In this document: in pieces, positions 17,506-27,269 of the stretch | Numbering within the stretch: position 1 is the stretch's first letter | How the letters are laid out: every line of letters begins with the position of its first letter | NCBI RefSeq assembly: GCF_013341275.1 | Contig: NZ_CP054476.1 | Span: 186,001 to 250,000 of the forward strand | DNA: 64,000 nucleotides | Source: Methyloligella sp. GL2 | GTDB taxonomy: Bacteria > Pseudomonadota > Alphaproteobacteria > Rhizobiales > Methyloligellaceae | Direction of reading: 5' to 3' | Notes under the pieces: generated by a model | The model's input: the letters and a program-made list of their open reading frames with translations, nothing else | What the model was told of the DNA's origin: nothing | The model's database searches: none | Translations under genes and position numbers: made by a program

Positions 17506-20283
17506 CTAGGGTTCACGACCGTCCAAGATCTGCTTGAGGCGATAGAGAGCTTCCAGGGCTTCTCTAGGCGTCATTGCGTCGGGCTGCAACTCTTGCAGGG
17601 CCGCATCCAGGGCCGAAGGGGCCTCGTCTTCCTCATGGGCGGCCGCGGCGGAGAACAACGGAAGGTCGGCGGCAAGGTCCGTCGGCTTGGGCCTGCCATC
17701 GGCACGCTCCAGCTGGTCCAGCACTTCGGAGGCCCGCGCCAGCACCGGTTTCGGCAGGCCGGCGAGCTTGGCGACATGCAGCCCGTAGGAGCGGTCGGCG
17801 GCGCCGGAGACGACGCGATAGAGGAAGACGATGCTGTCGCGCCATTCCTTCACCTCGACGGTGGCATTGGCGGCGCGGTCGAGCTTTTCGGCCAGGGCGG
17901 TGAGCTCGTGATAATGGGTGGCGAAGAGGACGCGCGAGCGGTTCACCTCGTGCAGGTATTCCAGCGTCGCCCAGGCGATGGAGAGCCCGTCGAAGGTCGC
18001 CGTGCCGCGGCCGATCTCGTCCAGCACCACGAAGGAGCGTTCGGTCGCCTGATTGAGGATCGAGGCGGTCTCGACCATCTCGACCATGAAGGTGGAGCGG
18101 CCGCGGGCGAGATCGTCGGCCGCGCCGACGCGGCTGAACAGCCGGTCCACCACGCCGATATGGGCTTTGTCCGCCGGCACGAAGGAGCCCATCTGGGCCA
18201 GCACCACGAGCAGCGCGTTCTGGCGCAGGAAGGTGGACTTGCCGGCCATGTTCGGGCCCGTGACCACCAGGATGCTGGCGGCATCGCGCGCCCCGTCGCC
18301 AGCAAGGCGGCAATCGTTGCCGATGAAGCTGCCCGAACCGCCCCCGGCCAGCGACTGCTCCACCATGGGATGGCGGGCGTTGGTCACCTCGAACATCAAG
18401 CCGTCATCGACCTTCGGCCTTGCGTAATTCTCTTCTTCCGCCAGCTCGGCGAGGGAGACGAAGCAATCGAGCTCGGCAAGCGCGGCACCGGCGGCGGAGA
18501 GCGGCGCCTGGGCCTCCAGGATCGCATCGGAGAGCCGGTTGAAGATCTCCATCTCGCAGGCCAGCGCCTTGTCGGCGGCCATGGTGATGCGCGCTTCCAG
18601 CTCGCCAAGCTCCTTGGTGGTGAAGCGCATGGCATTGGCCATGGTCTGGCGGTGGATGAAGGTCTCCGACAAGGGCGGCTCGGTCAGCGGACCGGCCTGG
18701 ACCTGGGTCACCTCGACGAAATAGCCGAGCACATTGTTGTGGCGGACCTTCAGGGATTTGACGCCGGTCTGAGACGCGTAAGTCGATTGCAGCCCGGCGA
18801 TGACCTGGCGGCTGCCGTCGCGAAGGACACGGTTCTCGTCCAGCGTGGCGTCGTAGCCCGCTTGCACGAAGCCGCCATCGCGCTTGTTCACCGGCAGATC
18901 GTCGGACAGCGCGGCGGAAAGCTCGTCGTGCAAGGGAAGCGGCGCGGCCTTGAGGCGTTCGGCGATATCCTGCAGCTCGTCCGGAAGCCCCAACCCATCG
19001 CCCTTCTCGATCAGCTTTGCGGCGAGATCCTGGGCGGCGCGGATGGCATCGCGCACCGCACCGAGATCGCGGGGGCTGGCGCGGCCCAGGGAAAGCCGGG
19101 CCAAGGCACGGGCGAGATCCGGCACGGCGCGGAGCGAATCGCGCAAGGCGCGGCGGGCGAGCGGGCGCTCGGCCAGATGGCCGACAGCCTCGAGCCGGGC
19201 ATTGATGGCCTTCACGTCCGCCAGCGGGCTTGCCAGACGGTTGGCCAGCTCGCGCGCTCCTGCTGGCGTCACGGTGCGATCGATAGCGGCGAGCAGGCTG
19301 CCTTTTCGGCCCCCTTGGCTGCCGCGAGAAATCTCCAGATTGGCGCGGGTCGCCGCATCGATCAGCAGCAAGCTGCCGGTGGCAATGCGCTTCGGCGCCC
19401 GGAGCAGCGGCGCTTTGCCGATCTGCGTGATCTGCACATAGGTGAGGAGGCCGGAGAGGGCGGCCAGCTCCAGCCGGTCGAAACTGCCGAATCCGTCGAG
19501 GGTGGCGACTTGCAGCGCCTCCTTCAGCAGCGTGTCGCCGCGGGTGGAATCGAAATGGGCCTTCGGTGCAGGGGTGACCGCCGCGTCCAGCCCCTCGACC
19601 TGACGGCGCAAGGCAGCATCGCCCGCCAGATCGTCGGCCATCAAGACCTCGCGGGGCGAGAAGCGCATCAGCTCGCCGGCAAGATCCGCCGGCCGCACAA
19701 GCGCGGTGAACAGCTCGCCGGTGGAGATATCCAGCGAAGCGAGCCCGAACTGCGCCCCGCCCTCGCCCGGCCCCTGAAACAGGGCGGTGAGGAAATTGTG
19801 GGTGCGGGCATCGAGCAGGCTGTCCTCGGTCAGGGTGCCGGGGGTGACCAGGCGGACCACGTCGCGGCGCACCACGGATTTGGCGCCGCGCTTCTTGGCC
19901 TCGGCCGGGTCTTCCAGCTGCTCGCAGACGGCGACGCGGTGGCCGCCGCGGATCAGGCGCTGCAGATAATCGTCGGCGGCATGGACCGGCACGCCGCACA
20001 TGGGGATATCTTCGCCCAGATGCTTGCCGCGCTTGGTCAGCGCGATGCCGAGGGTGCGCGAGGCGGTGACAGCGTCCTCGAAGAACAGCTCGTAGAAATC
20101 GCCCATGCGATAGAACAAGAGGCAATCGGCATTAGCCGCCTTGATCTCTAGATATTGGGCGATCATCGGCGTGGCGCCGGCCGGCACCGGCTTCACCGCG
20201 GGCGCTTTTTCGGCGCTTTCGCTGGGTGTTTGAGCGGATTTCGTCTCCGCATTCTCGTCGCTTGCCGGTTCTGCCATATCCAT
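17506..20283 (-). CDS. mutS: DNA mismatch repair protein MutS
   Basis: 925 residues from the ATG at 20283 (20277 is an alternative). The mismatch-recognition domain has [13 protein letters not shown] (Phe-x-Glu wedge), the C-terminal ATPase has [14 protein letters not shown] (Walker A), and DEIGRGT is the Walker B/signature region. A charged tail of about 35 residues precedes the first domain. The frame runs open another 200 codons upstream, but that part is antisense to rph and is not coding. MutS recognises base mismatches for repair with MutL. Confidence 0.97.
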   Translation of the reverse strand: MDMAEPASDENAETKSAQTPSESAEKAPAVKPVPAGATPMIAQYLEIKAANADCLLFYRMGDFYELFFEDAVTASRTLGIALTKRGKHLGEDIPMCGVPVHAADDYLQRLIRGGHRVAVCEQLEDPAEAKKRGAKSVVRRDVVRLVTPGTLTEDSLLDARTHNFLTALFQGPGEGGAQFGLASLDISTGELFTALVRPADLAGELMRFSPREVLMADDLAGDAALRRQVEGLDAAVTPAPKAHFDSTRGDTLLKEALQVATLDGFGSFDRLELAALSGLLTYVQITQIGKAPLLRAPKRIATGSLLLIDAATRANLEISRGSQGGRKGSLLAAIDRTVTPAGARELANRLASPLADVKAINARLEAVGHLAERPLARRALRDSLRAVPDLARALARLSLGRASPRDLGAVRDAIRAAQDLAAKLIEKGDGLGLPDELQDIAERLKAAPLPLHDELSAALSDDLPVNKRDGGFVQAGYDATLDENRVLRDGSRQVIAGLQSTYASQTGVKSLKVRHNNVLGYFVEVTQVQAGPLTEPPLSETFIHRQTMANAMRFTTKELGELEARITMAADKALACEMEIFNRLSDAILEAQAPLSAAGAALAELDCFVSLAELAEEENYARPKVDDGLMFEVTNARHPMVEQSLAGGGSGSFIGNDCRLAGDGARDAASILVVTGPNMAGKSTFLRQNALLVVLAQMGSFVPADKAHIGVVDRLFSRVGAADDLARGRSTFMVEMVETASILNQATERSFVVLDEIGRGTATFDGLSIAWATLEYLHEVNRSRVLFATHYHELTALAEKLDRAANATVEVKEWRDSIVFLYRVVSGAADRSYGLHVAKLAGLPKPVLARASEVLDQLERADGRPKPTDLAADLPLFSAAAAHEEDEAPSALDAALQELQPDAMTPREALEALYRLKQILDGREP

Positions 20284-20440
20284 CCCTGCCGTCGGCGCCC
20301 GCCCTTTGCCTAGCGGCTTGCGCGCTGCCCGGCAAGGTGGCCCATCTGCCCCGCGACGCCTAGACCGGGATAAGGACTTTTCCCCGTATCGCGGCTCCTC
20401 TACGGTGCGCTTCGAAATTTGCCCAAGGAGAATTTTATCT

Positions 20441-21154
20441 ATGCGCCCATCGAAACGCGCGCCCGACGCTTTGCGCCCCATCAGCTTTGAACGGGCGGTC
20501 TCCCGCCATGCGGAAGGCTCCTGCCTGGTGAAGTTCGGCGAGACCCATGTGCTGTGCATGGCGAGCGTCGCCGACGGGGTGCCGCCCTGGCTGAAGGGGA
20601 CGGGCCGCGGCTGGGTGACGGCGGAATACGGCATGCTGCCCCGCGCCACCAATGAGCGGACGCGGCGCGAGGCGACCGCCGGCAAGCAGACCGGGCGGAC
20701 CCAAGAGATCCAGCGGCTAATCGGGCGCTCGCTGCGGGCGGTCACCGATCTCAACGCGCTGGGCGAGCGGCAGATCACCATCGACTGCGACGTGATCCAG
20801 GCCGATGGCGGCACGCGCACCGCCTCGATCACCGGGGCGTGGATCGCGCTGCACGATGCACTGGCCTGGATGGCGGCGCGCAGCATGGTGCGGGACAATG
20901 TGCTGAAGGATCACGTCGCCGCGATCTCTTGCGGCATCTACAAGGGAACCTGCCTGCTGGATCTCGATTATGCCGAGGATTCCGAAGCCGAGGCGGATGC
21001 GAATTTTGTGCTCACCGGCGGCGACGGCATCGTCGAGGTGCAGGCGACGGCGGAGCAGGATCCGTTCAGCCAGGAACAGCTCGACGAGCTGACCGTGCTG
21101 GCGCGCAAGGGCGTCGCGGAGTTGGTGCAGCTGCAGAAGCTGACGGTGAGCTAG
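20441..21154 (+). CDS. rph: Ribonuclease PH
   Basis: 237 residues, full length for RNase [36 protein letters not shown], and [13 protein letters not shown]. It trims tRNA 3' ends using phosphate. The ATG at 20441 has an excellent AAGGAG ten bases upstream. It is divergent from mutS with 157 bases between, and heads an rph-rdgB-hemW operon (4-base gap, then an 8-base overlap). Confidence 0.97.
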   Translation: MRPSKRAPDALRPISFERAVSRHAEGSCLVKFGETHVLCMASVADGVPPWLKGTGRGWVTAEYGMLPRATNERTRREATAGKQTGRTQEIQRLIGRSLRAVTDLNALGERQITIDCDVIQADGGTRTASITGAWIALHDALAWMAARSMVRDNVLKDHVAAISCGIYKGTCLLDLDYAEDSEAEADANFVLTGGDGIVEVQATAEQDPFSQEQLDELTVLARKGVAELVQLQKLTVS

Positions 21155-21158
21155 CCGC

Positions 21159-21788
21159 ATGAACGAGAGCCCTCGGCCGAAGGCCCTGCATGCGGGCGAC
21201 CGCGTGGTGGTGGCGAGCCACAATATCGGAAAAGTCTGGGAGATGGCCGAGCTGCTGGCCCCTTACGGCATCGAGACCTTGGCAGCAGCGGAGCTGAACC
21301 TGCCGGAGCCGGAAGAGACCGGCACGAGCTTCATCGAGAATGCGGCGCTGAAGGCAGTCGCGGCGGCAGAAGGCGCCGGCCTCCCTGCGCTTGCCGACGA
21401 TTCCGGACTGGAAGTGGCGGCGATCGGCGGCGATCCGGGACTGTTCTCGGCGCGCTGGGGCGGGCCGAAGCGGGATTTCGGTCTCGCCATGGAGAAGGTG
21501 CATCAGGCGATGCTGGAAAGCGGCAGCGCGGACAAGACCTGCAACTTCACCTGCGCGCTAGCGTTGGCCTGGCCCGACGGCACCGTCCGCACGTTCGAGG
21601 GCAAGGTGTTCGGCACCTATGTTTGGCCGCCGCGGGGCGAGAACGGTTTCGGCTACGATCCGGTGTTCCTGCCCGACGGGCAGGCGGAGACCTTCGGCGA
21701 GATGGATCAGGACGAGAAGCACGCCATGTCCCACCGGGCGGTGGCGTTCGCAGCCATGATGAAAGCGCTCTATAACAGCGATGTCTGA
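21159..21788 (+). CDS. rdgB: RdgB/HAM1 non-canonical purine NTP pyrophosphatase
   Basis: 209 residues. Motifs: [13 protein letters not shown] near the start, [17 protein letters not shown] with the catalytic Asp, FSARW, and GFGYDPVF. It hydrolyses dITP, XTP and ITP to monophosphates, keeping modified purines out of DNA and RNA. It starts 4 bases after rph and overlaps hemW by 8 bases. Any enzyme in this cell that makes odd purine nucleotides (compare the PurZ-like gene at 55.5 kb) would meet this house-cleaner. Confidence 0.96.
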   Translation: MNESPRPKALHAGDRVVVASHNIGKVWEMAELLAPYGIETLAAAELNLPEPEETGTSFIENAALKAVAAAEGAGLPALADDSGLEVAAIGGDPGLFSARWGGPKRDFGLAMEKVHQAMLESGSADKTCNFTCALALAWPDGTVRTFEGKVFGTYVWPPRGENGFGYDPVFLPDGQAETFGEMDQDEKHAMSHRAVAFAAMMKALYNSDV

Positions 21789-22962
21789 AGCGGCTTTGAT
21801 CGAGACGGAAACGACGGCGCCGTTCGGCGTCTATGTGCATTGGCCGTTCTGTCTCGCCAAATGCCCCTATTGCGACTTCAACTCCCATGTCCGCCATGGC
21901 GGGCTTTCGGGCGAAGATCAGGCGCGGTTCCGCGACGCTTATCTCACCGAGCTCGCCGGCTTCGCCGCACGCACCGGGCGGCGGCCGGTCACCAGCGTCT
22001 TCTTCGGCGGCGGCACGCCCTCTTTGATGGCGGCGGAGACGGTGGGCGCTATTCTCGACGAGATCGGCAGGCTTTGGGGTTATGGCGAGGATCCGGAAAT
22101 CACCCTGGAGGCAAACCCGACTTCGGTCGAGGCGGGGCGGTTTTCCGGCTATCGCGCCGCCGGGGTTAACCGGCTCTCCATCGGCATCCAGGCGCTGAAC
22201 GATCCCGATCTGAAGGCGCTCGGCCGCCAGCACACGGCGAAAGAAGCGCTGGCGGCGCTGGATATCGCCAAGCAGCGTTTCGACCGCATCTCCTTCGATC
22301 TGATCTACGGACGCCAGGGGCAATCGGAAGCGGAATGGGAGGCGGAGCTGAAAGAGGCACTCGGCTATGCCGCCGATCATCTGTCGCTCTATCAGCTCAC
22401 CATCGAGCCGGGCACCGCATTCCAGGCGCTCTATGAGGCCGGCAAGCTGAAGATGCCGAGCGGGGAGCGGGCGGAGCGGCTCTATGCCATCACGCAGGAG
22501 CTCTGCGAGCGGGCCGGCTTGCCGGCCTATGAAGTCTCCAATCATGCCCGTCCGGGATCGGAATCCCGCCACAACCTGATCTATTGGCGGGCACACGATT
22601 ATGCCGGGATCGGCCCCGGCGCCCATGCCCGCATCACAGAAGGCGGCACCCGCGCCGCGCTTTCGGCAATCCGGAACCCGGAAGCCTGGCTGGACGCGGT
22701 GGAAGCCAAAGGCAGCGGGCTGGAAGCGGAAGAAAAGCTCAGCCGCGCCGAGACGGCGGACGAGTATCTCTTGATGGGCTTGCGGCTTTCGGAAGGGATT
22801 TCGCGGCACCGCTTAGAAGCGCTGTCCGGCACGCCGCTCCCCGACCGGACTCTTGCCGCCTTGATGCGCGAAGGGCTGCTGTTCTGCGGCGAGGACAGCA
22901 TCAAAGCGACGGCTCAGGGCCGCATGGTGCTGGATCGGCTGATCCTGGAGCTTTCCGCGTAG
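21781..22962 (+). CDS. hemW: HemW, radical-SAM heme chaperone family
   Basis: 393 residues. The radical SAM cluster motif is CLAKCPYC (CxxxCxxC) near residue 24; further motifs are [10 protein letters not shown] and the C-terminal HemN_C domain. The family was long annotated as oxygen-independent coproporphyrinogen oxidase, but HemW binds and transfers heme. It is the last gene of the rph operon and converges on the PBP-activator gene 7 bases away. Confidence 0.93.
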   Translation: MSEAALIETETTAPFGVYVHWPFCLAKCPYCDFNSHVRHGGLSGEDQARFRDAYLTELAGFAARTGRRPVTSVFFGGGTPSLMAAETVGAILDEIGRLWGYGEDPEITLEANPTSVEAGRFSGYRAAGVNRLSIGIQALNDPDLKALGRQHTAKEALAALDIAKQRFDRISFDLIYGRQGQSEAEWEAELKEALGYAADHLSLYQLTIEPGTAFQALYEAGKLKMPSGERAERLYAITQELCERAGLPAYEVSNHARPGSESRHNLIYWRAHDYAGIGPGAHARITEGGTRAALSAIRNPEAWLDAVEAKGSGLEAEEKLSRAETADEYLLMGLRLSEGISRHRLEALSGTPLPDRTLAALMREGLLFCGEDSIKATAQGRMVLDRLILELSA

Positions 22963-22969
22963 GCGGCGC

Positions 22970-24181
22970 CTAATTCCCGGCGTTGTAGCTCTGATTCTGG
23001 CTGAAGCTGCGCGGCGCACCCTGGATCACTCGCGCACCGGACGGCTGCACCTGCAAAATCGCCAGACCGCGTTCCGCGGTGCCGTCGGGGCGGAGACGGA
23101 ACAGCCCGTCAACGCCGGAAAAGCCGGTGGAGCGGGTGAGCTGGGCGTAGGTATAGCGCTGGCCGGGCGGGTTCTTGGATAGCGAGATGGCAAGGCTCAC
23201 CGCATCGTAGGCCAGGCTGGCGATGCGCGGCGGCGTGCTGCCATAGGTGCGCTGGTAGCGGCCGGCGAAACGGCTCCAGCCCTTCGGATCGGGGGCGGCA
23301 TACCAGCCGCCGATCAGGGCCTGTTGCGAGCCGACGCCGGGATAATCCCACTGGCCGGTGCCGAGAAACTGGACCTTGTCTGAGGCGATGCCGTTGGAGG
23401 CAAGCAGCGGGGCGAGCTGAGGCAGCTCGTCGCTGCCGGCAGGCAGGAACAACGCATCGATCTGCTGGCCGCCGCGGATCGCGTTTGTAATCTGCTGCAC
23501 GGGAGACACCATGCCGGAGCGGCCGCCTGAATAGGTGGCGCGGACCACGGTGCGCCCGCCGCCGCGCGCCACGGTCTTGGCGAAGGCGCTCTCCGCCACC
23601 TGGCCGTACGCGCTCTGCGGGATCAACACGGCGAAGTTCTTCTTGCCCCGGCTCATGGCGTAGCTGGCGACGCGGCCGACATCGGCATCGGCCAGGAAGC
23701 TCAGGAGATAGACGCCGTTGCCGGCGACGTTGCGGTCGGTGGAGAAGGCGATGACGGGGATGCCGTTCTGCTGGGCGATGGGCGCCACGGCGCGCACCTC
23801 GGCGGCGAAGAGCGGGCCGATGATCAGCTCCGCCCCCTCATTGACCGCTTCTTGCGCCGCGGCACGGGCGCCGCCCGCCGAGCCGCCGGTATCCTTCGGG
23901 ATCAGCGCGATATTGGGCTTGTTGAAATCGAACAAAGCTAGCTCGCCCGCCTGGCGCAAAGCTTGCGCCACCTGGGAGGCGTTGCCCGGTCCGCTGGAGG
24001 GCAAGAGCAGCGCGACCTTGACCGCGTTGGGGTCCTGATTGAGGGCGCCGGTCTCATCGCCAAGACCGCTGGTGCCGCCGCCCGGCGTGGTGCAGGAAGC
24101 GAGCGCGACGGAGACGGCGCATAGAAAGACCGGGGTGCAAAAAGCGCGCGTCAGGCGGAAAATCCGTTGTGAAAGCCGCAT
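22970..24181 (-). CDS. Penicillin-binding protein activator (LpoA-like lipoprotein)
   Basis: 403 residues with a lipoprotein signal (hydrophobic core, lipobox LASC at about 27-30) and a periplasmic type I binding fold of the Leu/Ile/Val-binding family: VALLLPSSGPG, ELIIGPLFAAEVRAVAPIA, and a second lobe from about 190. It would be anchored to a membrane and may stimulate a class A penicillin-binding protein, as LpoA does; orthologues are commonly labelled this way in Rhizobiales. It is divergent from rsmI across 288 bases. Confidence 0.88.
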   Translation of the reverse strand: MRLSQRIFRLTRAFCTPVFLCAVSVALASCTTPGGGTSGLGDETGALNQDPNAVKVALLLPSSGPGNASQVAQALRQAGELALFDFNKPNIALIPKDTGGSAGGARAAAQEAVNEGAELIIGPLFAAEVRAVAPIAQQNGIPVIAFSTDRNVAGNGVYLLSFLADADVGRVASYAMSRGKKNFAVLIPQSAYGQVAESAFAKTVARGGGRTVVRATYSGGRSGMVSPVQQITNAIRGGQQIDALFLPAGSDELPQLAPLLASNGIASDKVQFLGTGQWDYPGVGSQQALIGGWYAAPDPKGWSRFAGRYQRTYGSTPPRIASLAYDAVSLAISLSKNPPGQRYTYAQLTRSTGFSGVDGLFRLRPDGTAERGLAILQVQPSGARVIQGAPRSFSQNQSYNAGN

Positions 24182-24469
24182 CGGCTTGGTTCTCGCTCCA
24201 CCCCCGTGGAGGCCTCACTTCTTGCGCAGCGCTTTCGCGCTTAGGCTTCAATAGCGGTGCAAAGATGGCGTTGCTTTGCACGTTGGCGGCAAAGCGGCGG
24301 GCGAGAGCGAAACATTTGCCCGGCATCGTTAAACGCGGCCGCCTGCGTCCGAACATGTGGACTTCGCCCAGAACCGCCAATGGCATTATAACGGGCCGGG
24401 CAATGCGGCGTAGCGGTCCTCCATGTCGCAGTGATGCGCAACGGCCACAAACGATAGCGGAAAGAATAG

Positions 24470-25411
24470 GTGCCCTTGGTGGAGCAGAAGACCGACGAGA
24501 GCGAGGTGCAGGACCGGCTTGCGGGGCTCGGCGCGGCCGTGGCGCGGACGCTCAATGACGAGGCGGAGAAGCCGCTTCTGCCCGGGCTCTATCTGGTGGC
24601 GACGCCGATCGGCAATCTGGCCGATATCTCGCTGCGCGCGCTTGCCGTGCTGGCCAAGGCGGATCTGGTGGCGTGCGAGGATACGCGCCATTCCGGGCGG
24701 CTGCTTTCGCATTTCGGCATCGCCGCGCAGCTCACCCCCTATCACGAGCACAATGCCTCGAAGGCCCGGCCCGCGCTGCTGGCCAAGCTGGAGAAAGGCG
24801 CGCGCATCGCGGTGATTTCGGACGCCGGAACGCCGCTGATCTCAGATCCCGGCTATAAGCTGGTGCGCGAGGCGCTGGATGCCGGGATCTCGGTCACCGC
24901 AATTCCCGGCGCCTCGGCGACGCTTGCCGCCTTGAGCAGCGCCGGGCTTCCCACCGACAGCTTCTTCTTCGCCGGTTTTCTGCCGCCGAAATCGGCCGCC
25001 CGAAAGGCGCGGCTCGGAGAGCTGAAGAGCGTGCCCGGTACGCTTCTCTTCTACGAGACCGCTTCGCGGCTCCCCGCCATGGTCGCCGATCTCGCCAGCG
25101 TATTGGGCGACCGGGAGGCGGCGCTCGCCAAGGAGCTGACCAAGCTGCATGAGACCGTTTCGCGGGGGCGGCTCAATGCGCTTGCCGTGGAGCTGAGCGA
25201 AACATCCTCGCTCAAAGGCGAATATGTGGTGCTCGCCGGCCCGCCAGGGGAAGAAGCGGAGATCGGCGATGCCGACATCGCCGAGGCCCTAAAGCGGGAG
25301 CTCGCAACCAGCAGCTTGCGCGATGCGGCGCGGAGCGTTGCCGCCGCGCTGAAGGTGAAGCGAAGCCGGGTCTATCAGCTCGGACTTTCGCTCACGGGCG
25401 AAGAGCGGTGA
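24470..25411 (+). CDS. rsmI: 16S rRNA (cytidine1402-2'-O)-methyltransferase
   Basis: 313 residues of the tetrapyrrole-methylase fold: LYLVATPIGNLADISLRAL, ACEDTRHSGRLL, ISDAGTPLISDPGYKLV, and FAGFLPPK. It methylates the ribose of C1402 in 16S rRNA. The likely start is GTG at 24470, with a weak site upstream; a second GTG three codons on is possible. The 3' end overlaps yraN (GTGA). Confidence 0.95.
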   Translation: MPLVEQKTDESEVQDRLAGLGAAVARTLNDEAEKPLLPGLYLVATPIGNLADISLRALAVLAKADLVACEDTRHSGRLLSHFGIAAQLTPYHEHNASKARPALLAKLEKGARIAVISDAGTPLISDPGYKLVREALDAGISVTAIPGASATLAALSSAGLPTDSFFFAGFLPPKSAARKARLGELKSVPGTLLFYETASRLPAMVADLASVLGDREAALAKELTKLHETVSRGRLNALAVELSETSSLKGEYVVLAGPPGEEAEIGDADIAEALKRELATSSLRDAARSVAAALKVKRSRVYQLGLSLTGEER

Positions 25412-25767
25412 GCGAAAAGCGGCGCAAGGCTTACGCCCGCGGGGTTCTCGCCGAGAGCCTGATCGCGCTGCTGCTGCGCTTCAAGGGCCACCGCATTGTT
25501 GCGCGCCGCTACCGCACGCCTGTCGGGGAGATCGATTTGATCGCCACGCGCGGCAGAAGGCTCGCCTTTATCGAGGTGAAGCGGCGCAGCACATACGAGG
25601 CCGCCGCGTGGAGCGTGCCGACCCGGCAGCGGCGGCGCATCGTGCGGGCAGCGCAATATTGGCTCGCCGGGCATCCGGGCTTCCAGGGCTATGAGATGTC
25701 CTTCGACGTGGTGCTTTCCGCGCCGTGGTCTTTCCCGACGCTGATCGAGAACGCGTTCGAGGTGTAA
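25408..25767 (+). CDS. YraN/UPF0102 family nuclease-fold protein
   Basis: 119 residues starting with GTG that overlaps the rsmI stop. It has the YraN core: GVLAESLIALLLRFKGHRIVARRYRTPVGEIDLIA and FIEVKRR, the E...D...ExK pattern of restriction-endonuclease-like folds. The cellular role of the family is not settled, though it is almost always next to rsmI, as here. Confidence 0.93.
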   Translation: MSEKRRKAYARGVLAESLIALLLRFKGHRIVARRYRTPVGEIDLIATRGRRLAFIEVKRRSTYEAAAWSVPTRQRRRIVRAAQYWLAGHPGFQGYEMSFDVVLSAPWSFPTLIENAFEV

Positions 25768-25848
25768 GCCAACGCGCCGATTTGTACTTTGGCGCGCGCC
25801 GCTCTACGCCCTATATGGGTCGAAACGACAAGCCACAGAAAGATTCCC

Positions 25849-26793
25849 ATGGCCCTCAAGACCGCCTTCCAGATGGACCCGATCGATAAAATCGATATCA
25901 AGGGAGATTCCAGCTTCGCGCTGCTGTTGGAAGCGCAGGAGCGCGGCCATGAGATCTTCTATTACACGCCGGATCAGCTCTCCTTGCGGGAGGGGACGAT
26001 CATCGCCAGCGGCCATAGCCTGGCGGTGGAGGACAAGCCGGGCGATCACTATCGGCTCTCGAACCCACGCACCGTGGACCTCAGCGATTTCGATGTGGTG
26101 CTGCTGCGGCAGGATCCGCCCTTCGACATGGCCTATCTCACCACCACGCATCTTTTGGAGCGGCTGAAGGGCAAAAGCCTGGTGGTCAACGATCCGGCCT
26201 GGATCCGCAATTCGCCGGAGAAGATCTTCGTCCTGGATTTCCTCGACCTGATGCCGCCGACGCTGATCACCCGCTCGCTCGACGAGGTGAAGGCGTTCCG
26301 CGAAAAGCACAAGGACATCGTGGTGAAGCCGCTATTCGGCAATGGCGGGGCGGCGGTGTTCCGCATCGCGCCGGGCGATACCAATCTCAACGCGCTGGTG
26401 GAGCTGTTCGGCATCGTGTTCCGCGAGCCGATGATGGTGCAGCGCTACCTGCCCGAGGTACGCCAGGGCGATAAGCGCATCATCCTGGTGGATGGCGAGT
26501 TCGCCGGGGCGATCAACCGGGTTCCGGCTGCGGACGAGACCCGCTCCAACATGCATGTCGGCGGCACGCCGCATCTCTCCGATCTCACCGAGCGGGAGAA
26601 GGAGATCTGCGCCCGGCTCGGGCCGGAGCTGAAGCGGCGCGGGCTGATCTTCGTCGGCATCGACGTGATCGGCGATTACCTCACCGAGATCAACGTCACC
26701 TCGCCGACCGGCATCCGCGAGGTGAAGCGGTTCGGCGGCGGCGATATCGCGGTCATGGTTTGGGACGCGATCGAGAGGAATTGCGCGAAGTAG
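25849..26793 (+). CDS. gshB: Glutathione synthase
   Basis: 314-residue ATP-grasp enzyme. Visible signatures: [45 protein letters not shown] (ATP-binding loop) and [21 protein letters not shown] near the C-terminus. It joins gamma-glutamylcysteine and glycine. The ATG at 25849 matches the conserved N-terminus; the frame is open upstream. The last 41 bases overlap the convergent 2TM gene. Confidence 0.96.
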   Translation: MALKTAFQMDPIDKIDIKGDSSFALLLEAQERGHEIFYYTPDQLSLREGTIIASGHSLAVEDKPGDHYRLSNPRTVDLSDFDVVLLRQDPPFDMAYLTTTHLLERLKGKSLVVNDPAWIRNSPEKIFVLDFLDLMPPTLITRSLDEVKAFREKHKDIVVKPLFGNGGAAVFRIAPGDTNLNALVELFGIVFREPMMVQRYLPEVRQGDKRIILVDGEFAGAINRVPAADETRSNMHVGGTPHLSDLTEREKEICARLGPELKRRGLIFVGIDVIGDYLTEINVTSPTGIREVKRFGGGDIAVMVWDAIERNCAK

Positions 26794-27085
26794 ACGCGCG
26801 CCTCCGTTTGGCGGCCGGCTTGCGGGTCTGGCTGCGGGCCGGTTTCGAGGCCGTCTTGGTCTGCCCGATCTTCTTGACGGCGATCGCAGCATCCGCCTCG
26901 CGCTTGGTGCGCCGGTAGGCGAGGAAGCCATGGCCGGCAACGCCGAGGCCCCAGAGAACCAGCACCCATAGGAACCAGGGATGCTCCGGATCGCGGGCGA
27001 TATTGAGCACCGCCAGGCCGAGCATGACCACGGCGAAGATCGTCAGATGAATGAGAAAGCCTTTCGGCGGGAAGCCTGGCGGCAT
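26753..27085 (-). CDS. 2TM-domain small membrane protein
   Basis: 110 residues: two membrane helices (about 9-27 and 36-54) joined by the short loop [11 protein letters not shown], then a cytoplasmic Lys/Arg/Ser-rich tail. The helix-loop-helix matches the 2TM domain found in small bacterial membrane proteins and in some histidine kinases. The 3' end overlaps gshB by 41 bases on the other strand, which is unusual here, and the basic tail is encoded in that overlap. Function unknown. Confidence 0.72.
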   Translation of the reverse strand: MPPGFPPKGFLIHLTIFAVVMLGLAVLNIARDPEHPWFLWVLVLWGLGVAGHGFLAYRRTKREADAAIAVKKIGQTKTASKPARSQTRKPAAKRRRASTSRNSSRSRPKP

Positions 27086-27203
27086 TTTCGTCCCCTTCCA
27101 CTAAGCGTTTGAAACGCTAGCAGCTTTGCGGCGCGGATAAAGCACTGCCGGCGCGCGATGGGGCGAATTTACCCTGCCGAAAATTGATGTTCTCATATTG
27201 TTC

Positions 27204-27231
27204 TTGACAGGGGTCCGGTTGCGGTTAGGCT
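27204..27231 (+). promoter_or_regulatory. Possible sigma-70 promoter upstream of yifB
   Basis: TTGACA at 27204-27209 is followed after 16 bases by TAGGCT, about 40 bases before the yifB ATG. The -35 box is perfect; the -10 box is weak, as often in GC-rich alphaproteobacteria. Confidence 0.4.
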
Positions 27232-27269
27232 CCTCCTACACGTGAATTGCACGTTTTCCGGGGGGTTCG

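Noticed and set aside
17593-20151. Long open frame antisense to mutS (852 codons)
   Set aside because: It is a shadow produced by GC-rich codon bias in mutS; it has repetitive composition and no family features.
20284-20898. N-terminal extension of MutS to 1130 residues
   Set aside because: The added part lies antisense to rph and has no MutS similarity; ATG at 20283 fits the family.
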